A stretch of 32,751 nucleotides of DNA from Treponema sp. (lineage in GTDB: Bacteria > Spirochaetota > Spirochaetia > Treponematales > Breznakiellaceae): positions 1 through 32,751 of the forward strand of contig JAISAQ010000029.1 of assembly GCA_031266775.1 (NCBI GenBank), written 5' to 3'. Under the pieces are notes generated by a model that did no database searches, had not been told where the DNA came from, and saw only the letters and a list, made by a program, of their open reading frames with translations. Positions 22,940 through 31,995 of the stretch are shown piece by piece (the first letter of the stretch is position 1; every line of letters starts with the position of its first letter). The translations under genes and the position numbers were made by a program.

Positions 22940-24217
22940 CTAAGGCGTCCCTTCCGTCATGAGGAGCGCCATGACCTGGGCGTCTCCCAGGATGTTGCCG
23001 ATGAGGGCGTATTCGTTCGGCTGATGGGCGGTGTCCTCGATGCGGCACCAGACGGCCGAATCTATGCCCGCGTTGCGCAAAGGCGCCCCCACCGTCCCGC
23101 CGCCTATGCCCACAGGGCGGGTCGTCACCCCGTAAACTTTCCGGACGGCCGATGAGACAAGCCTTACAAGCGGGGCGCCGGGAGACGTGGATCTTGATTC
23201 GGAGAACTGGGGAAGATCGTACCGTACTTTTACCCCGTAAAGGCTTTCCACTTCGGCCTTGATGCGGTCCACTTCGGCAAGCACGTCCTTTACCGGATAA
23301 CGGGGAAGCACGCGCATATCCATGTAAAACACGTCCCTGCCGGGTATGGTGTTAATGTTGGGAACGTTCGCCTCCTTTTTGGTAGGCTCAAAGGTAGAAC
23401 GATCCGGCTCAAAAAGGGGATCTTGCGCGCCGAATTTTTCCAGGAGGCCGTAGTGAAGCCTCACCGCAAGATCGGCGGCGGCAAGATGCGCGTTGGCCCC
23501 CAGATCGGGCCTGGAACCGTGGGTCTGTACGCCGCTCGTGGCAAAACGCGCCCAGATCAGGTTTTTTTCGGCAATTTCTATGGATTCCCCCTTCCTGTCC
23601 CCGCCGTCGGGAATAAGCGCCATGTCGTTCTGCTGAAAGAGATCGCGATGGTTTTCAAGAAGCCAGTTTACGCCGTAACGGCTCCCGTTTTCCTCATCGG
23701 CGGCAAAGAGGAGTTTTATCGTCATGGCGGGCGCTTCCCCTTCGTGCAGCAGCGCCAGCGCCGCCAGCACCGACGAGACAAGCCCCTGCTGGTTATCCTC
23801 CGTTCCCCGGCCCGTAATGCGCCGCCCAAGGGGGCTGCCGTCCGCACGGACGCCGCCTTCAATGACCTTTGCCGTCCAGGGATCGTTTTCCCAAAGGGAA
23901 AGTTCCCCGGGGGGCACTACGTCCAGATGACTTATGATCCACAGGCGGCCCGCGCCGGGAGCCGCCCTGCCTGCCATGGTGGCTATCAGGTTGGGACGCA
24001 CGCCGCCCTTTGCCCGTTTGTCGGGAGCGTCAAAGCGTTCAAGGGCGTTTATGCCGCGGGAACGGAGCCATTCTTCAAGAAACACGCATTTGTCCAGTTC
24101 CCCCCCGCCCCCTGAATCGGGAGATACGGCGGGCCGGCCGCAGAGTTCCGTTTCAAGTTCAACGGCCAGGGCTTCGCTTTTTTGTATAAAGCCCAAAATG
24201 TTCTCTTGTATATTCAT
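22940..24217 (-). CDS. M20-family metallopeptidase (dipeptidase-like)
   Basis: This 425-residue zinc hydrolase shows SHLDVVPPG (metal His and Asp), GRGTEDNQQG (bridging Asp), ADEENGSRYG (catalytic/metal Glu), LIPDGGD and the late DTAHQPNEY (metal His). A dimerisation 'lid' domain sits between (~residues 200-320). The family includes Sapep/PepV dipeptidases and ArgE/DapE. The pattern fits a dipeptidase best, but the substrate is uncertain. Its ATG overlaps the galE stop as ATGA. Confidence 0.88.
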   Translation of the reverse strand: MNIQENILGFIQKSEALAVELETELCGRPAVSPDSGGGGELDKCVFLEEWLRSRGINALERFDAPDKRAKGGVRPNLIATMAGRAAPGAGRLWIISHLDVVPPGELSLWENDPWTAKVIEGGVRADGSPLGRRITGRGTEDNQQGLVSSVLAALALLHEGEAPAMTIKLLFAADEENGSRYGVNWLLENHRDLFQQNDMALIPDGGDRKGESIEIAEKNLIWARFATSGVQTHGSRPDLGANAHLAAADLAVRLHYGLLEKFGAQDPLFEPDRSTFEPTKKEANVPNINTIPGRDVFYMDMRVLPRYPVKDVLAEVDRIKAEVESLYGVKVRYDLPQFSESRSTSPGAPLVRLVSSAVRKVYGVTTRPVGIGGGTVGAPLRNAGIDSAVWCRIEDTAHQPNEYALIGNILGDAQVMALLMTEGTP

Positions 24218-25215
24218 GGTTTTTTTCTTTTGTAGGCATTCCAGGCGCTTTCTATCAGGGTCTGGAGATCCGAGTGCCGGGCCTTCCAGCCAAGGACGGT
24301 GCGGGCAAGGGCCGATGACGCCGTAAGCCGCGCCGGGTCTCCGGGCCGCCTTCCCGTTATTTTTGAAGAGATGGGCCTCCCGGTTATGCGGCGGGCGCTT
24401 TCAAGAACCTCCATGACGGAACTGCCGGTTTCGCTTCCCAGATTAAGGGTAAGGCTTGCGCCGTTTTTGCTGATGTAGTCCAGCGCAAGCGCATGGCCCA
24501 CAGCCAGATCGTTTACATGAATGTAGTCCCGCACACACGTCCCGTCGGGGGTGTCGTAATCGTCCCCGAAGATTTGCACTTCCTGCCTTGCGCCGGAGGC
24601 GGCTTCCATGATCACCGGGAGGAGATTCGCGGGATTCTGTTCCAGCCCCCCTATTCTTCCCTTTACATCGTAGCCCGCGGCGTTGAAATAACGGAGAGAC
24701 GCGAAACGTATGCCCCGGATTTTTTCGTACCAGAGGAGGAAACGCTCAATTTCAAGTTTGGTAAACCCGTAGTAATTCTCCGGCTTTAACGGATGCTTTT
24801 CATCTATGGGAAGGTACTCAGGCTCGCCGTAAACCGCGGCGCTGGAAGAAAACACGATGTACCTGACGCCGGCTTCCGACGCGGCGTTGAGTATGTTGAT
24901 CGTTCCACAGATGTTGTTAAGCGAATATTTTTCCGGCTTCAGCATCGACTCGCCGGCCGCCTTAAAGGCGGCAAGATGAACAAGAGCGTCGAAAGGCCGG
25001 CTGCCCGCCGGACGCCCGTCCTTGGCGCTCATTACCCGGAAAAGGGCCGTATAGTCGTGTATGTCACCGTGTACAAAGGCCGCTTCGGGAAAAAGGTTTT
25101 CCCGGAGCCCGCTCGAAAGATTGTCGTACACGGTTACAGCGTGCCCCCGGTCAAGAAATTCCCGCGCCGTATGGCTGCCTATATAACCCGCGCCGCCTAT
25201 GATCAGTATGTCCAT
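24214..25215 (-). CDS. galE: UDP-glucose 4-epimerase
   Basis: This 333-residue extended SDR interconverts UDP-glucose and UDP-galactose. The NAD-binding GGAGYIGSH is at the N-terminus. The catalytic Ser lies in FSSSAAVYGEPEYLPIDE, and the YxxxK is YYGFTK. The GalE-type DYIHVNDLAVGH is also present. The ATG at 25215 is 6 nt after a TATAGT box, and a 19-codon upstream extension is rejected because it covers that promoter. It is coupled to the peptidase gene downstream. Confidence 0.94.
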   Translation of the reverse strand: MDILIIGGAGYIGSHTAREFLDRGHAVTVYDNLSSGLRENLFPEAAFVHGDIHDYTALFRVMSAKDGRPAGSRPFDALVHLAAFKAAGESMLKPEKYSLNNICGTINILNAASEAGVRYIVFSSSAAVYGEPEYLPIDEKHPLKPENYYGFTKLEIERFLLWYEKIRGIRFASLRYFNAAGYDVKGRIGGLEQNPANLLPVIMEAASGARQEVQIFGDDYDTPDGTCVRDYIHVNDLAVGHALALDYISKNGASLTLNLGSETGSSVMEVLESARRITGRPISSKITGRRPGDPARLTASSALARTVLGWKARHSDLQTLIESAWNAYKRKKP

Positions 25216-25221
25216 GTTCAA

Positions 25222-25250
25222 ACTATACCAAAAGGGACGGGGAATGACCA
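25222..25250 (-). promoter_or_regulatory. Promoter of galE, probably leaderless
   Basis: On the minus strand TGGTCA, 17 bp, TATAGT (complement of 25222-25227), then 6 nt to the ATG at 25215. It lies across the 3' end of the ABC-F gene, whose stop codon is at 25223. Confidence 0.5.
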
Positions 25251-27325
25251 CAAGAAAACCCGGCTTCCGCAAGGAGGGCGGCGGTATCCTCCCATTCCCC
25301 GGTTTTGCCTTCTATGGCCCTGGCGATCCCGTCAAGCTTGAGCTTTACCGCCCTTGCCTTTTCCCCGTTTGAGTACACTTCGGGCCGGGACAGTTCCGCC
25401 TCAAAGCGCGCTTTTTCCGCCTCCAGGGCTTCCAGCGCGGCAAGGATCTCCCCTTCCTGCCGCTGCAGCCTCCTCAGAAGTGCCTGCCGCTGTTTTTCAC
25501 GCTCGCGCCTGTCCTGCCCGGACAAAGGGCCCGGTTCAGGAGTCCTCCTGCCGCCGGCCGGTTCCGTGCGGGAGGGCGAAGGGGCCGCGTCCGGGGAATC
25601 CGCGCGCGCATCCCGTTCCAGCCTTTCAAGATAATAGCTGTAGTTCCCATAGAAAAGCCGGGGAACAGGACCACGCGAAAAGGAGCCGTCCCCGTTCCGC
25701 GAAGAGAGTTCCAGGGTTTTGGTGGAAAGGGCATCCATGAAGGAGCGGTCATGCGAAACAAAAACGATGGTTCCGGTAAATTTTGTAAGGGCGTCAAGAA
25801 GTACGTCTTTGGAATGAAGGTCCAGGTGATTGGTCGGCTCGTCCAGAACAAGAAGGTTCACAGGCTTAAGGAGTATTCTTAAGAGGGCAAGGCGGCTTTT
25901 TTCCCCGCCCGAAAGGACGGAAAGCGGCTTGTAGACATCGTCTCCCCTGAAAAGAAAAGCGCCAAGCATATCCCTGATCCTTGGGATAAGGGCCGTGCCC
26001 GCCTCCTTTTCCATAAATTCGATAACCTGCGGCGAAGCTCTGTCCCCCATGGCGGAAGCTCTGTCCCCCAAAGCGGAAGCCCCGGACGATCCGGGCATAC
26101 CCGCCGTTATTCCCTCCAGAAATTCCGCCGATTCCTGCGAAAAATACCCGGAGACTACTCCCGCACCGTATGTTACCTTCCCTTCGTAGTCCCTGTCCGC
26201 CCCGGCGATAATACGAAGCAAGGTACTTTTGCCCGCCCCGTTCCGGCCCGCCACCACAAGCCGCTCCCCGGATTCAAGAACAAGATCAAGAGCGGAAAAG
26301 ACCCGCTTTTCGCCGTAACTTTTTCCGGTCCCCTCAAGGGTCAGCGCAACACGGCCGGAACGGGGCGGCGGCGGAAACGAAATGGAAATTTTTTTAAGGG
26401 ATTCGGGGATCTCTATCCGTTCCATCTTTTCAAGCATCCTTATCCGTTCCTGGACCATGGCGGCCTTGCTGGCCTTGTAACGGAAACGGCGGATCAGGGC
26501 TTCGGTCCGGGCAATTTCTTCCTGCTGCCCGGCGTAGCGTTTCATGAGGCCGGCCAGTTCCTGTTCCCGTATTTTTTCATAGGCGGTGTAATTACCCGCG
26601 TAGCGTTTCAGGCCGCCCTGAAAAAGTTCGTACACTTCGTTAACGGTAAGATCAAGAAAATAGCGGTCATGGGAGACAAGGAGATAACCGCCCCGGAAAT
26701 TCACAAGATGATCTTCAAGCCAGTTCCTGGCTTCTATGTCAAGATAATTGGTCGGCTCGTCCAAAAGGAGTATATCGGGGGCTTCAAGCAGCGCCTTGGC
26801 AAGGGCAATGCGCATCTGCCAGCCGCCTGAAAATTCCCCCGTGTTTCTTGACGGATCGCCTTCGGAAAAACCGAGCCCCGAAAGCACCTGGGAAATAACC
26901 GCGTCCCGCCTGTAATAACCCGAACGTTCTACCGCCTCTTCCAGGCGGTGGTATTCGTCCAGTAGGGCGGCGGTGCGGCCGCCGTCTTCTTTTACGCCCT
27001 CAAGTTCCCGCCCCAGCCTTTCCATGCGGGCTGTCATATCCGTAACCGCCCGAAAGGCGCCCTCAATTTCTTCCCGCAGGGTTTTTCCCCGGTGAACAAT
27101 TCCCGACTGGGGCAGATAACTTATCCGCGTCCCCTTCTCTACGGCCCGGTCGCCGGAATCGGCGGCAAGGAGGCCGGCAATGACTTTCATCAGGGTGCTC
27201 TTGCCCGAACCGTTGGCCCCGGCAAGACTCGCCCTGCTGCCGACCGCAAGGTTAAGGCTTACGTCTTTAAGGATGTCCCGGCCTCCAAAGGCAAGGGAAA
27301 TCCGGGAAAACTGAACAAAGGCCAT
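25223..27325 (-). CDS. ABC-F family ATPase
   Basis: This 700-residue soluble protein has two ATPase domains. Domain 1 has GANGSGKSTL, FSGGWQMRIALAKAL and LLLDEPTNYLD. Domain 2 has GRNGAGKSTL, LSGGEKSRLALLRIL and LVLDEPTNHLD. The linker between them is basic and helical. A C-terminal coiled coil (residues ~600-690) is present, as in Uup/YheS-type proteins. ABC-F proteins act on the ribosome as translation factors or resistance factors. A 21-bp tandem duplication near 26035-26080 gives a short repeat (GDRASAMGDRAS) in domain 2, which should lie in a surface loop. The ATG follows the upstream stop codon directly. Confidence 0.92.
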   Translation of the reverse strand: MAFVQFSRISLAFGGRDILKDVSLNLAVGSRASLAGANGSGKSTLMKVIAGLLAADSGDRAVEKGTRISYLPQSGIVHRGKTLREEIEGAFRAVTDMTARMERLGRELEGVKEDGGRTAALLDEYHRLEEAVERSGYYRRDAVISQVLSGLGFSEGDPSRNTGEFSGGWQMRIALAKALLEAPDILLLDEPTNYLDIEARNWLEDHLVNFRGGYLLVSHDRYFLDLTVNEVYELFQGGLKRYAGNYTAYEKIREQELAGLMKRYAGQQEEIARTEALIRRFRYKASKAAMVQERIRMLEKMERIEIPESLKKISISFPPPPRSGRVALTLEGTGKSYGEKRVFSALDLVLESGERLVVAGRNGAGKSTLLRIIAGADRDYEGKVTYGAGVVSGYFSQESAEFLEGITAGMPGSSGASALGDRASAMGDRASPQVIEFMEKEAGTALIPRIRDMLGAFLFRGDDVYKPLSVLSGGEKSRLALLRILLKPVNLLVLDEPTNHLDLHSKDVLLDALTKFTGTIVFVSHDRSFMDALSTKTLELSSRNGDGSFSRGPVPRLFYGNYSYYLERLERDARADSPDAAPSPSRTEPAGGRRTPEPGPLSGQDRREREKQRQALLRRLQRQEGEILAALEALEAEKARFEAELSRPEVYSNGEKARAVKLKLDGIARAIEGKTGEWEDTAALLAEAGFSCGHSPSLLV
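26035..26080. repeat. 21-bp tandem duplication in ABC-F gene
   Basis: GAAGCTCTGTCCCCC plus 6 nt occurs twice in a row, with a partial third unit. It keeps the reading frame and adds about seven residues. Confidence 0.85.
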
Positions 27326-28687
27326 CTACAGTTCTGTGGGGGAAAAATACAGCACCACCGGGGAAGAAGAGCGGCGGCGGACCAGATTTCCCTCCAGGCT
27401 CGTGCCGGGGACATACTCAAGCCTGAGGCCGCGGGTATCAAGCGCGTACATGAAACGCGCAACGGCTCCGCCTGGGACATCGAAACGGAAGGAAAAAGCC
27501 CCCGTGTACCGTTCCTGCATGGCCGGGGAAAGAAACAGATCCATGCCGACAGTTCCCGTCGGCGTATCGGGGGGAACTATTCCCGGAACAAGCAGATCGT
27601 TGCCGGTCCAGGTAAAGACCCCCGAGGCGGTAAAGGAAAGTATCCCGTAGTTGTTGCTCATATAAACCGGGCCCGTATCGTAAACAAGGCGGAACAGTTC
27701 ATCCCGGCGGGCGCTTTCCTGAACCATGATGTCGTCCACATCCATGGGAAGGGAAACAAACAGCAGCGTCCTGAGCGCGCCCCCCGGCTCCGTGTATTGA
27801 ACGGCAAGAAGCGTATCGGACCTCTGGCTCATTCTAAGGGACGAGTTTTCAAAGCGCCAGGAACGCCCTCCCTCGGATCGTATGCCTGTGTAGGTGAAGG
27901 TACGATCCAGATCGCCTGTGAAGATCCGGGCTGTTCCCGTTTCGCTGCCGGGAAAAAAGCCCCACTTTTTCGCGAGATCTTCAAGAACGATCTGCCTGTT
28001 GTTGACCATGGTTCCGTAGGATTCAGGCAGCCATGTTTTCTCCAGAAGCCGGTCAAGATCGGGATCTTCCTTTTGCCCGGTGTCCGTCTCAACGGCCAGC
28101 TTCCCGCCGTGATGCTCAAAGAGCCTTAACCGGTACGAAAAACAATACCCCCGCGTACCGTCTTCGGCAAGGACAAGAAACCAGTCGCCGGGAAGCGGAT
28201 CGCCTGTCGTGCTCACTGCGGGAGCGCCGTCCGTTTTTTCGAGGATCTTGATGATCTCCCCTATTTTAAGGCGGTACACCCGGCGGGAACTGTTGTCGGA
28301 ATTTTCCCTTACCGGAAGGCCGTCCTGCAGGGTTTCCGCGTAGGTTCCGGCGTACCGCGAAAAGGCGTCCGCCCGTTTTTGGGCGGCCCGTTTGCTGCCC
28401 ACAAGTTCAAGGCGGGACAGGGGAATTTCCATTTTATCGAGCCCCTCTCCCCGGTAATCTTCGGGAACGCCCACCACCCATACCTGGCTTATGGTGGACC
28501 GTATGTACACGGGAAGCACCGTTCCCGGCGGAATGGGCGGATCTTCGGCCGACCAGAGAAGTACGCCCCAGCCCAGCCGTGAACACGAAGAAAGCAGCGC
28601 CGCCGTCAGGGCGCAGCACAGAACCGCGCATACTGCGCGCGGCCGGCGGAAGGGGAATATTTCTTTATGCATAACCGGGGTGATCAT
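27326..28687 (-). CDS. Lipoprotein with an SH3-like domain
   Basis: This 453-residue protein has a signal peptide with lipobox LLSSC. Residues ~120-190 look like a bacterial SH3-type domain (LPVRENSDNSSRRVYRLKIG ... GDWFLVLAEDGTRGYCFSY). The rest (MVNNRQIVLEDLAKKWGFFP ... GTVGMDLFLSPAMQERYTGA) is unrecognised and beta-rich. SH3b domains usually bind cell-wall peptides. The ATG at 28687 lies 8 nt after a perfect TATAAT; a second ATG 15 nt downstream is possible. It is followed directly by the ABC-F gene. Confidence 0.8.
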   Translation of the reverse strand: MITPVMHKEIFPFRRPRAVCAVLCCALTAALLSSCSRLGWGVLLWSAEDPPIPPGTVLPVYIRSTISQVWVVGVPEDYRGEGLDKMEIPLSRLELVGSKRAAQKRADAFSRYAGTYAETLQDGLPVRENSDNSSRRVYRLKIGEIIKILEKTDGAPAVSTTGDPLPGDWFLVLAEDGTRGYCFSYRLRLFEHHGGKLAVETDTGQKEDPDLDRLLEKTWLPESYGTMVNNRQIVLEDLAKKWGFFPGSETGTARIFTGDLDRTFTYTGIRSEGGRSWRFENSSLRMSQRSDTLLAVQYTEPGGALRTLLFVSLPMDVDDIMVQESARRDELFRLVYDTGPVYMSNNYGILSFTASGVFTWTGNDLLVPGIVPPDTPTGTVGMDLFLSPAMQERYTGAFSFRFDVPGGAVARFMYALDTRGLRLEYVPGTSLEGNLVRRRSSSPVVLYFSPTEL

Positions 28688-28695
28688 AATCCTGC

Positions 28696-28724
28696 ATTAT
28701 ACTGCCGGGAGGCGCGGTTTTCAT
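28696..28724 (-). promoter_or_regulatory. Promoter of SH3-like lipoprotein / ABC-F operon
   Basis: A perfect TATAAT (complement of 28696-28701), with ATGAAA at 17 bp upstream as -35. The box ends 8 nt before the ATG, again a leaderless arrangement. Confidence 0.5.
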
Positions 28725-28726
28725 AG

Positions 28727-31015
28727 TCATGTTCCGCCCTTCAGCCTCTTTGTCCACAGCCTGAGTTCGTAGGAAGCCCAGTGGACAATAAGCAGGCGCA
28801 GGCGGTCATGGGAAGAAAGCTCGTCGTCAAGGACGGTTTCGGAAAGCACAAGCTGCACAACCGCATGGCAGAGGCTCTCGGGCAGTTCCAGTATCCACCG
28901 TGAAAGAAGGGCGCCGTTGTTGTCCCGAACCAGCGCGGCACAGGCCCCCTCAAGACTTTTGGCGTGTTTTGAAATATCGGCGAAATTGGACTTCTTCCGG
29001 AACCCCTTGCCCAGGGACGTGTTGAAAAATTCAACGGCCGCTTCCGCCTCGTCCATGGCCAGTATGGCGGCAAGGGACGGTTCTTCCAGATAGTGCGCCA
29101 GAATGGGATAAAACTGATTCTGCGTATCAAGAATGGCCGCCATGGCCAGCACTACTTCGTCCCGCAGATACGGCGGAGGATCGGTGACCCGCAGTATATC
29201 CATGAGCACGGAAAGGGAATTGGGGGACCCGTAAATGCCGAACGCCTCAACACCCATGATCTTGAGGCGGGGATTCGTGGCGCCAAGGATGATCTGCTCC
29301 ATCTGCGGCCTGAACGCGTGATCCCCGAGCCGGGCCAGGGCTATCATGGATTCACCGGCGAGCATGTAGTCTGTGGACGCGGCAAGCTCACGGAGCAGGG
29401 AAATGGCGGAAAAACAACCGTGATTTCCCAGAATACGGGCGGATATATAGGCCGTAGTATAAGGGTTGTTGATAAGATCCTGGATCAGTGCCTTTTCGGC
29501 GTCTTCCCCAAGCGTTTTAAGCGTCTCCATGGCCCGCAGCGACTCAAGGCGCACGGCAAGCCTGGGAGACCTGGCCCGCTCCAGAAGCCCCTTGATGGCA
29601 AGCTGCGAAGGGGCGTCGTGGAGCGCCCCCAGAAGCAGTTCCTCCTCACGGGAATCGCGGGTTTTGTTGAGGCGTTCCAGAATGGAAATAGCCTGAAGAT
29701 CCCGGAAGGAGAACATCACCTTAAGCGCATTAAGGAACGGAAGAGCGCCCAGGGGCGTCATGTTCTTCTGCAGCACAATGACAAAGGAGGTAAGGCCTAT
29801 GAGGATAATGTACAGGATCTTGAAATTCCAGAAGGCGGAAAGACCGGCGGCGGAAAGTATATCCAGCAAAAGGCCCGCAAGAAAGGAGCCTCCGGCCCCG
29901 GCAATGCCGAACACCAGAAAGTAAAGAATCCCCATGTCCAGCATCATCTCCCCGGGAACCAGCCCCAAGAAGTAGGTCTGGGCTATGCCTTCGGCGCCAA
30001 GAAAGCCGAAGTTAAGCACAAAGGAAAGGAAGGTAAGGAACAGAATCGCCGTCGTCATGTTGCCGATGGCGTTTCTGGGAAAAAAAACAATGGGGATCAT
30101 GCTGACAAGACCTATAATCGTACAGATGATAAAGATAGGTTTTGCCCCGATGCGGTCCACAAGAAATTTGATAAGAAGGCCAATCATCAAATTCCCCAGT
30201 CCCCCAAAAACGGAGTAAAGGGAAACCATGCCGTCGTTCTGCATGAACACTTCCCGCGAATACACCACGAGAAAGGCCCTGGAAACCCCCGAAACCAGCG
30301 CCACAATAAAGAGTATCCACATAAAACGCCGCAGCCCCGGCTGGGAAAAAGCCTCCCTGAAAATTCCGGCAAACTGTATCTTTCTGCCGCCTTCCTCGAC
30401 GGGAGGCTCGGGCACTTTCCGTATCAGCCTTCCGCTTAAAATACCACAGGCAATGCCGCCGGACATGATAAGCGAATAGAGGAAAAGGGACGGCTCCCGC
30501 CCAAGCACCATGGCGACAATGAAGCCCGAAAACATCCCCACGGCACTGTTGATGATCTGTATCTGCGTCATGTAGCTGCCCCGGTCCGGGCCCATGGCCA
30601 TTTCGTTGAGGATGGGGTTGTTGCCTATCATTCCAACGCCCCTTGTAACGTGGAACAGCGACACGCCAAGGAGGATCAGAACCAGGGCAAGATCACGGTG
30701 GCCCGTGGCGGCGGCAATAGGGGCAATTACCACCGGGACCATGCCTATTGCCCGCCAGGTCCAGGCAAAGCTGAAAATGCCGATTATGGAAAAACGGCGC
30801 GAAAGTATCTTCCCCAAAGGCAGGAAAAAAAAGGAAAAGTAGAGAATGGCGTTGATAAGCCCCAGATACGTGGACGACGCGTGCAGCCGCATGGCAAGCA
30901 GCGTGATAATGCTGCCCACAAGGAAATTCCACGAGAGGGCGTTAAAAACATTAAATAAATTGTAGGTTTCCCTGGCTTTACCCAGATGGTACGGCGATAA
31001 TACGGCGGCTGGCAT
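28727..31015 (-). CDS. MFS-type transporter fused to HEAT-like repeats
   Basis: This 762-residue protein has an N-terminal MFS-like membrane part (residues ~1-430, about 11-12 helices). It includes a charged mid-loop (RLIRKVPEPPVEEGGRK). A C-terminal soluble part (~450-760) is made of alpha-helical repeats such as LLERARSPRLAVRLESLRAM and ELAASTDYMLAGESMIALAR, typical of HEAT/PBS-lyase-type solenoids. Substrate is unknown. A promoter TTGTCA-17 bp-TACTAT (31038-31066, complement) precedes the ATG at 31015, so the longer frame from 31105 is rejected. It is an unusual fusion; see findings. Confidence 0.85.
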   Translation of the reverse strand: MPAAVLSPYHLGKARETYNLFNVFNALSWNFLVGSIITLLAMRLHASSTYLGLINAILYFSFFFLPLGKILSRRFSIIGIFSFAWTWRAIGMVPVVIAPIAAATGHRDLALVLILLGVSLFHVTRGVGMIGNNPILNEMAMGPDRGSYMTQIQIINSAVGMFSGFIVAMVLGREPSLFLYSLIMSGGIACGILSGRLIRKVPEPPVEEGGRKIQFAGIFREAFSQPGLRRFMWILFIVALVSGVSRAFLVVYSREVFMQNDGMVSLYSVFGGLGNLMIGLLIKFLVDRIGAKPIFIICTIIGLVSMIPIVFFPRNAIGNMTTAILFLTFLSFVLNFGFLGAEGIAQTYFLGLVPGEMMLDMGILYFLVFGIAGAGGSFLAGLLLDILSAAGLSAFWNFKILYIILIGLTSFVIVLQKNMTPLGALPFLNALKVMFSFRDLQAISILERLNKTRDSREEELLLGALHDAPSQLAIKGLLERARSPRLAVRLESLRAMETLKTLGEDAEKALIQDLINNPYTTAYISARILGNHGCFSAISLLRELAASTDYMLAGESMIALARLGDHAFRPQMEQIILGATNPRLKIMGVEAFGIYGSPNSLSVLMDILRVTDPPPYLRDEVVLAMAAILDTQNQFYPILAHYLEEPSLAAILAMDEAEAAVEFFNTSLGKGFRKKSNFADISKHAKSLEGACAALVRDNNGALLSRWILELPESLCHAVVQLVLSETVLDDELSSHDRLRLLIVHWASYELRLWTKRLKGGT

Positions 31016-31037
31016 ATTCCCCTGGATTCTCCTGTCT

Positions 31038-31066
31038 ATAGTATCCGCCCCCGGCACGAATGACAA
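31038..31066 (-). promoter_or_regulatory. Promoter of the MFS-HEAT gene
   Basis: On the minus strand TTGTCA (complement of 31061-31066), exactly 17 bp, TACTAT (complement of 31038-31043). A normal leader with AGGAG follows before the ATG at 31015. Confidence 0.55.
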
Positions 31067-31140
31067 GCGGGCGGAATCCGCGGGCGGCAAACCGAAAGCC
31101 CGCATGTGGCGGGAGGCTCGATCTTCGTGTTTTTTTCCGG

Positions 31141-31146
31141 TATCAT
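31141..31146 (+). promoter_or_regulatory. Candidate -10 of thioesterase gene
   Basis: TATCAT, 5 nt before the ATG at 31152. The -35 at 17 bp is weak (TCGATC). Confidence 0.35.
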
Positions 31147-31151
31147 GCCGT

Positions 31152-31559
31152 ATGGATTACAATGCGCTCCTTAAACCCGGCATCGCGGCGGAAAAAAAAC
31201 AGATCGTCGCCGCCGGCAACACCGCCGATTCGCTGGGGAGCGGCGGCCTTCCCGTCTTCGCCACTCCCGCCATGATAGCCCTCATGGAAATGACGGCGGT
31301 TGCCGCCGTGGATCACCTGCTGCCCGAAGGCTGGTCTACCGTCGGCACCGAACTCAACGTCAGACATCTTTCCGCCACGCCCCCCGGCATGGAAGTAAGG
31401 GCGCGGGCGGAGCTTCTTGAAATAGACAGGCAGAGGCTCCTCTTTAGCGTGGAAGCCTTTGACAACGCGGGTAAAATAGGAGAAGGCGTTCACGGCAGGT
31501 TTATCATTGAAAACGAAAGGTTTTTGAAAAAGACGGCGGAAAAAAAACAGCCCCGTTAA
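31152..31559 (+). CDS. Thioesterase, hotdog fold (FlK/YbgC-like)
   Basis: This 135-residue protein shows the central hotdog helix (ATPAMIALMEMTAVAAVDHL) and strands TVGTELNVRHLSATPPGMEV and RARAELLEID. The pattern resembles the FlK fluoroacetyl-CoA thioesterase subgroup. It would hydrolyse an acyl-CoA; the substrate is unknown. It starts at the ATG at 31152, 5 nt after a TATCAT box and without a Shine-Dalgarno. The FMN-binding gene lies 46 bp downstream. Confidence 0.85.
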   Translation: MDYNALLKPGIAAEKKQIVAAGNTADSLGSGGLPVFATPAMIALMEMTAVAAVDHLLPEGWSTVGTELNVRHLSATPPGMEVRARAELLEIDRQRLLFSVEAFDNAGKIGEGVHGRFIIENERFLKKTAEKKQPR

Positions 31560-31605
31560 AGCGCGGCGCATGACAGCCCCCATATAGTAAGTATAGGAGG
31601 TTTTC

Positions 31606-31983
31606 ATGAAAAAAACGATGCGGAAAACAGCTCCGCTGGCCGCCGCGCTGCTGTGCGCCTGCGCCGGTTTCGGGCCGGGCGGCGGGGGCGCTTTGAACAC
31701 CAAAGGCGGCGCGGCTTACCCGCCCGCCGTATACGAGGGAACGGGCCGCGGTTTCCGGGGCCCCGTCAGGGTTGCAGTCCGTCTTGAAGCAGGCGGCATA
31801 ACGGACATACGGATCGTGGAACACCGCGACGACCAGGCGGTAGGCGGCGCGGCCATGGAAGAGCTTCTTGACCAGATACTCCTCTACAACACCGCGGATC
31901 TTGACGCGGTTTCGGGGGCCACCGAGTCAAGCGAAGGCTTCCTTGAGGCGGTGGAAGACGCCCTTGCCAAAGCCGCCCCCTGA
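31606..31983 (+). CDS. FMN-binding domain lipoprotein
   Basis: This 125-residue protein has a short signal peptide with a likely lipobox (LLCAC). It consists of one FMN-binding domain: GTGRGFRGPVRVAVRLEAGG ... DAVSGATESSEG. The SGATES motif is where FMN is covalently attached through a Thr/Ser in NqrC/RnfG-type proteins. It could be an extracytoplasmic electron carrier. AGGAGG lies 5 nt before the ATG. Confidence 0.87.
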   Translation: MKKTMRKTAPLAAALLCACAGFGPGGGGALNTKGGAAYPPAVYEGTGRGFRGPVRVAVRLEAGGITDIRIVEHRDDQAVGGAAMEELLDQILLYNTADLDAVSGATESSEGFLEAVEDALAKAAP

Positions 31984-31995
31984 ATTGGAGGATAC

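Noticed and set aside
29093-30439. 448-codon frame on the plus strand
   Set aside because: Antisense to the MFS-HEAT gene; basic, Gly/His/Lys-rich translation without family signs.
31015-31105. N-terminal extension of the MFS-HEAT protein
   Set aside because: It covers a good promoter (TTGTCA-17-TACTAT), and the added residues are not membrane-like.
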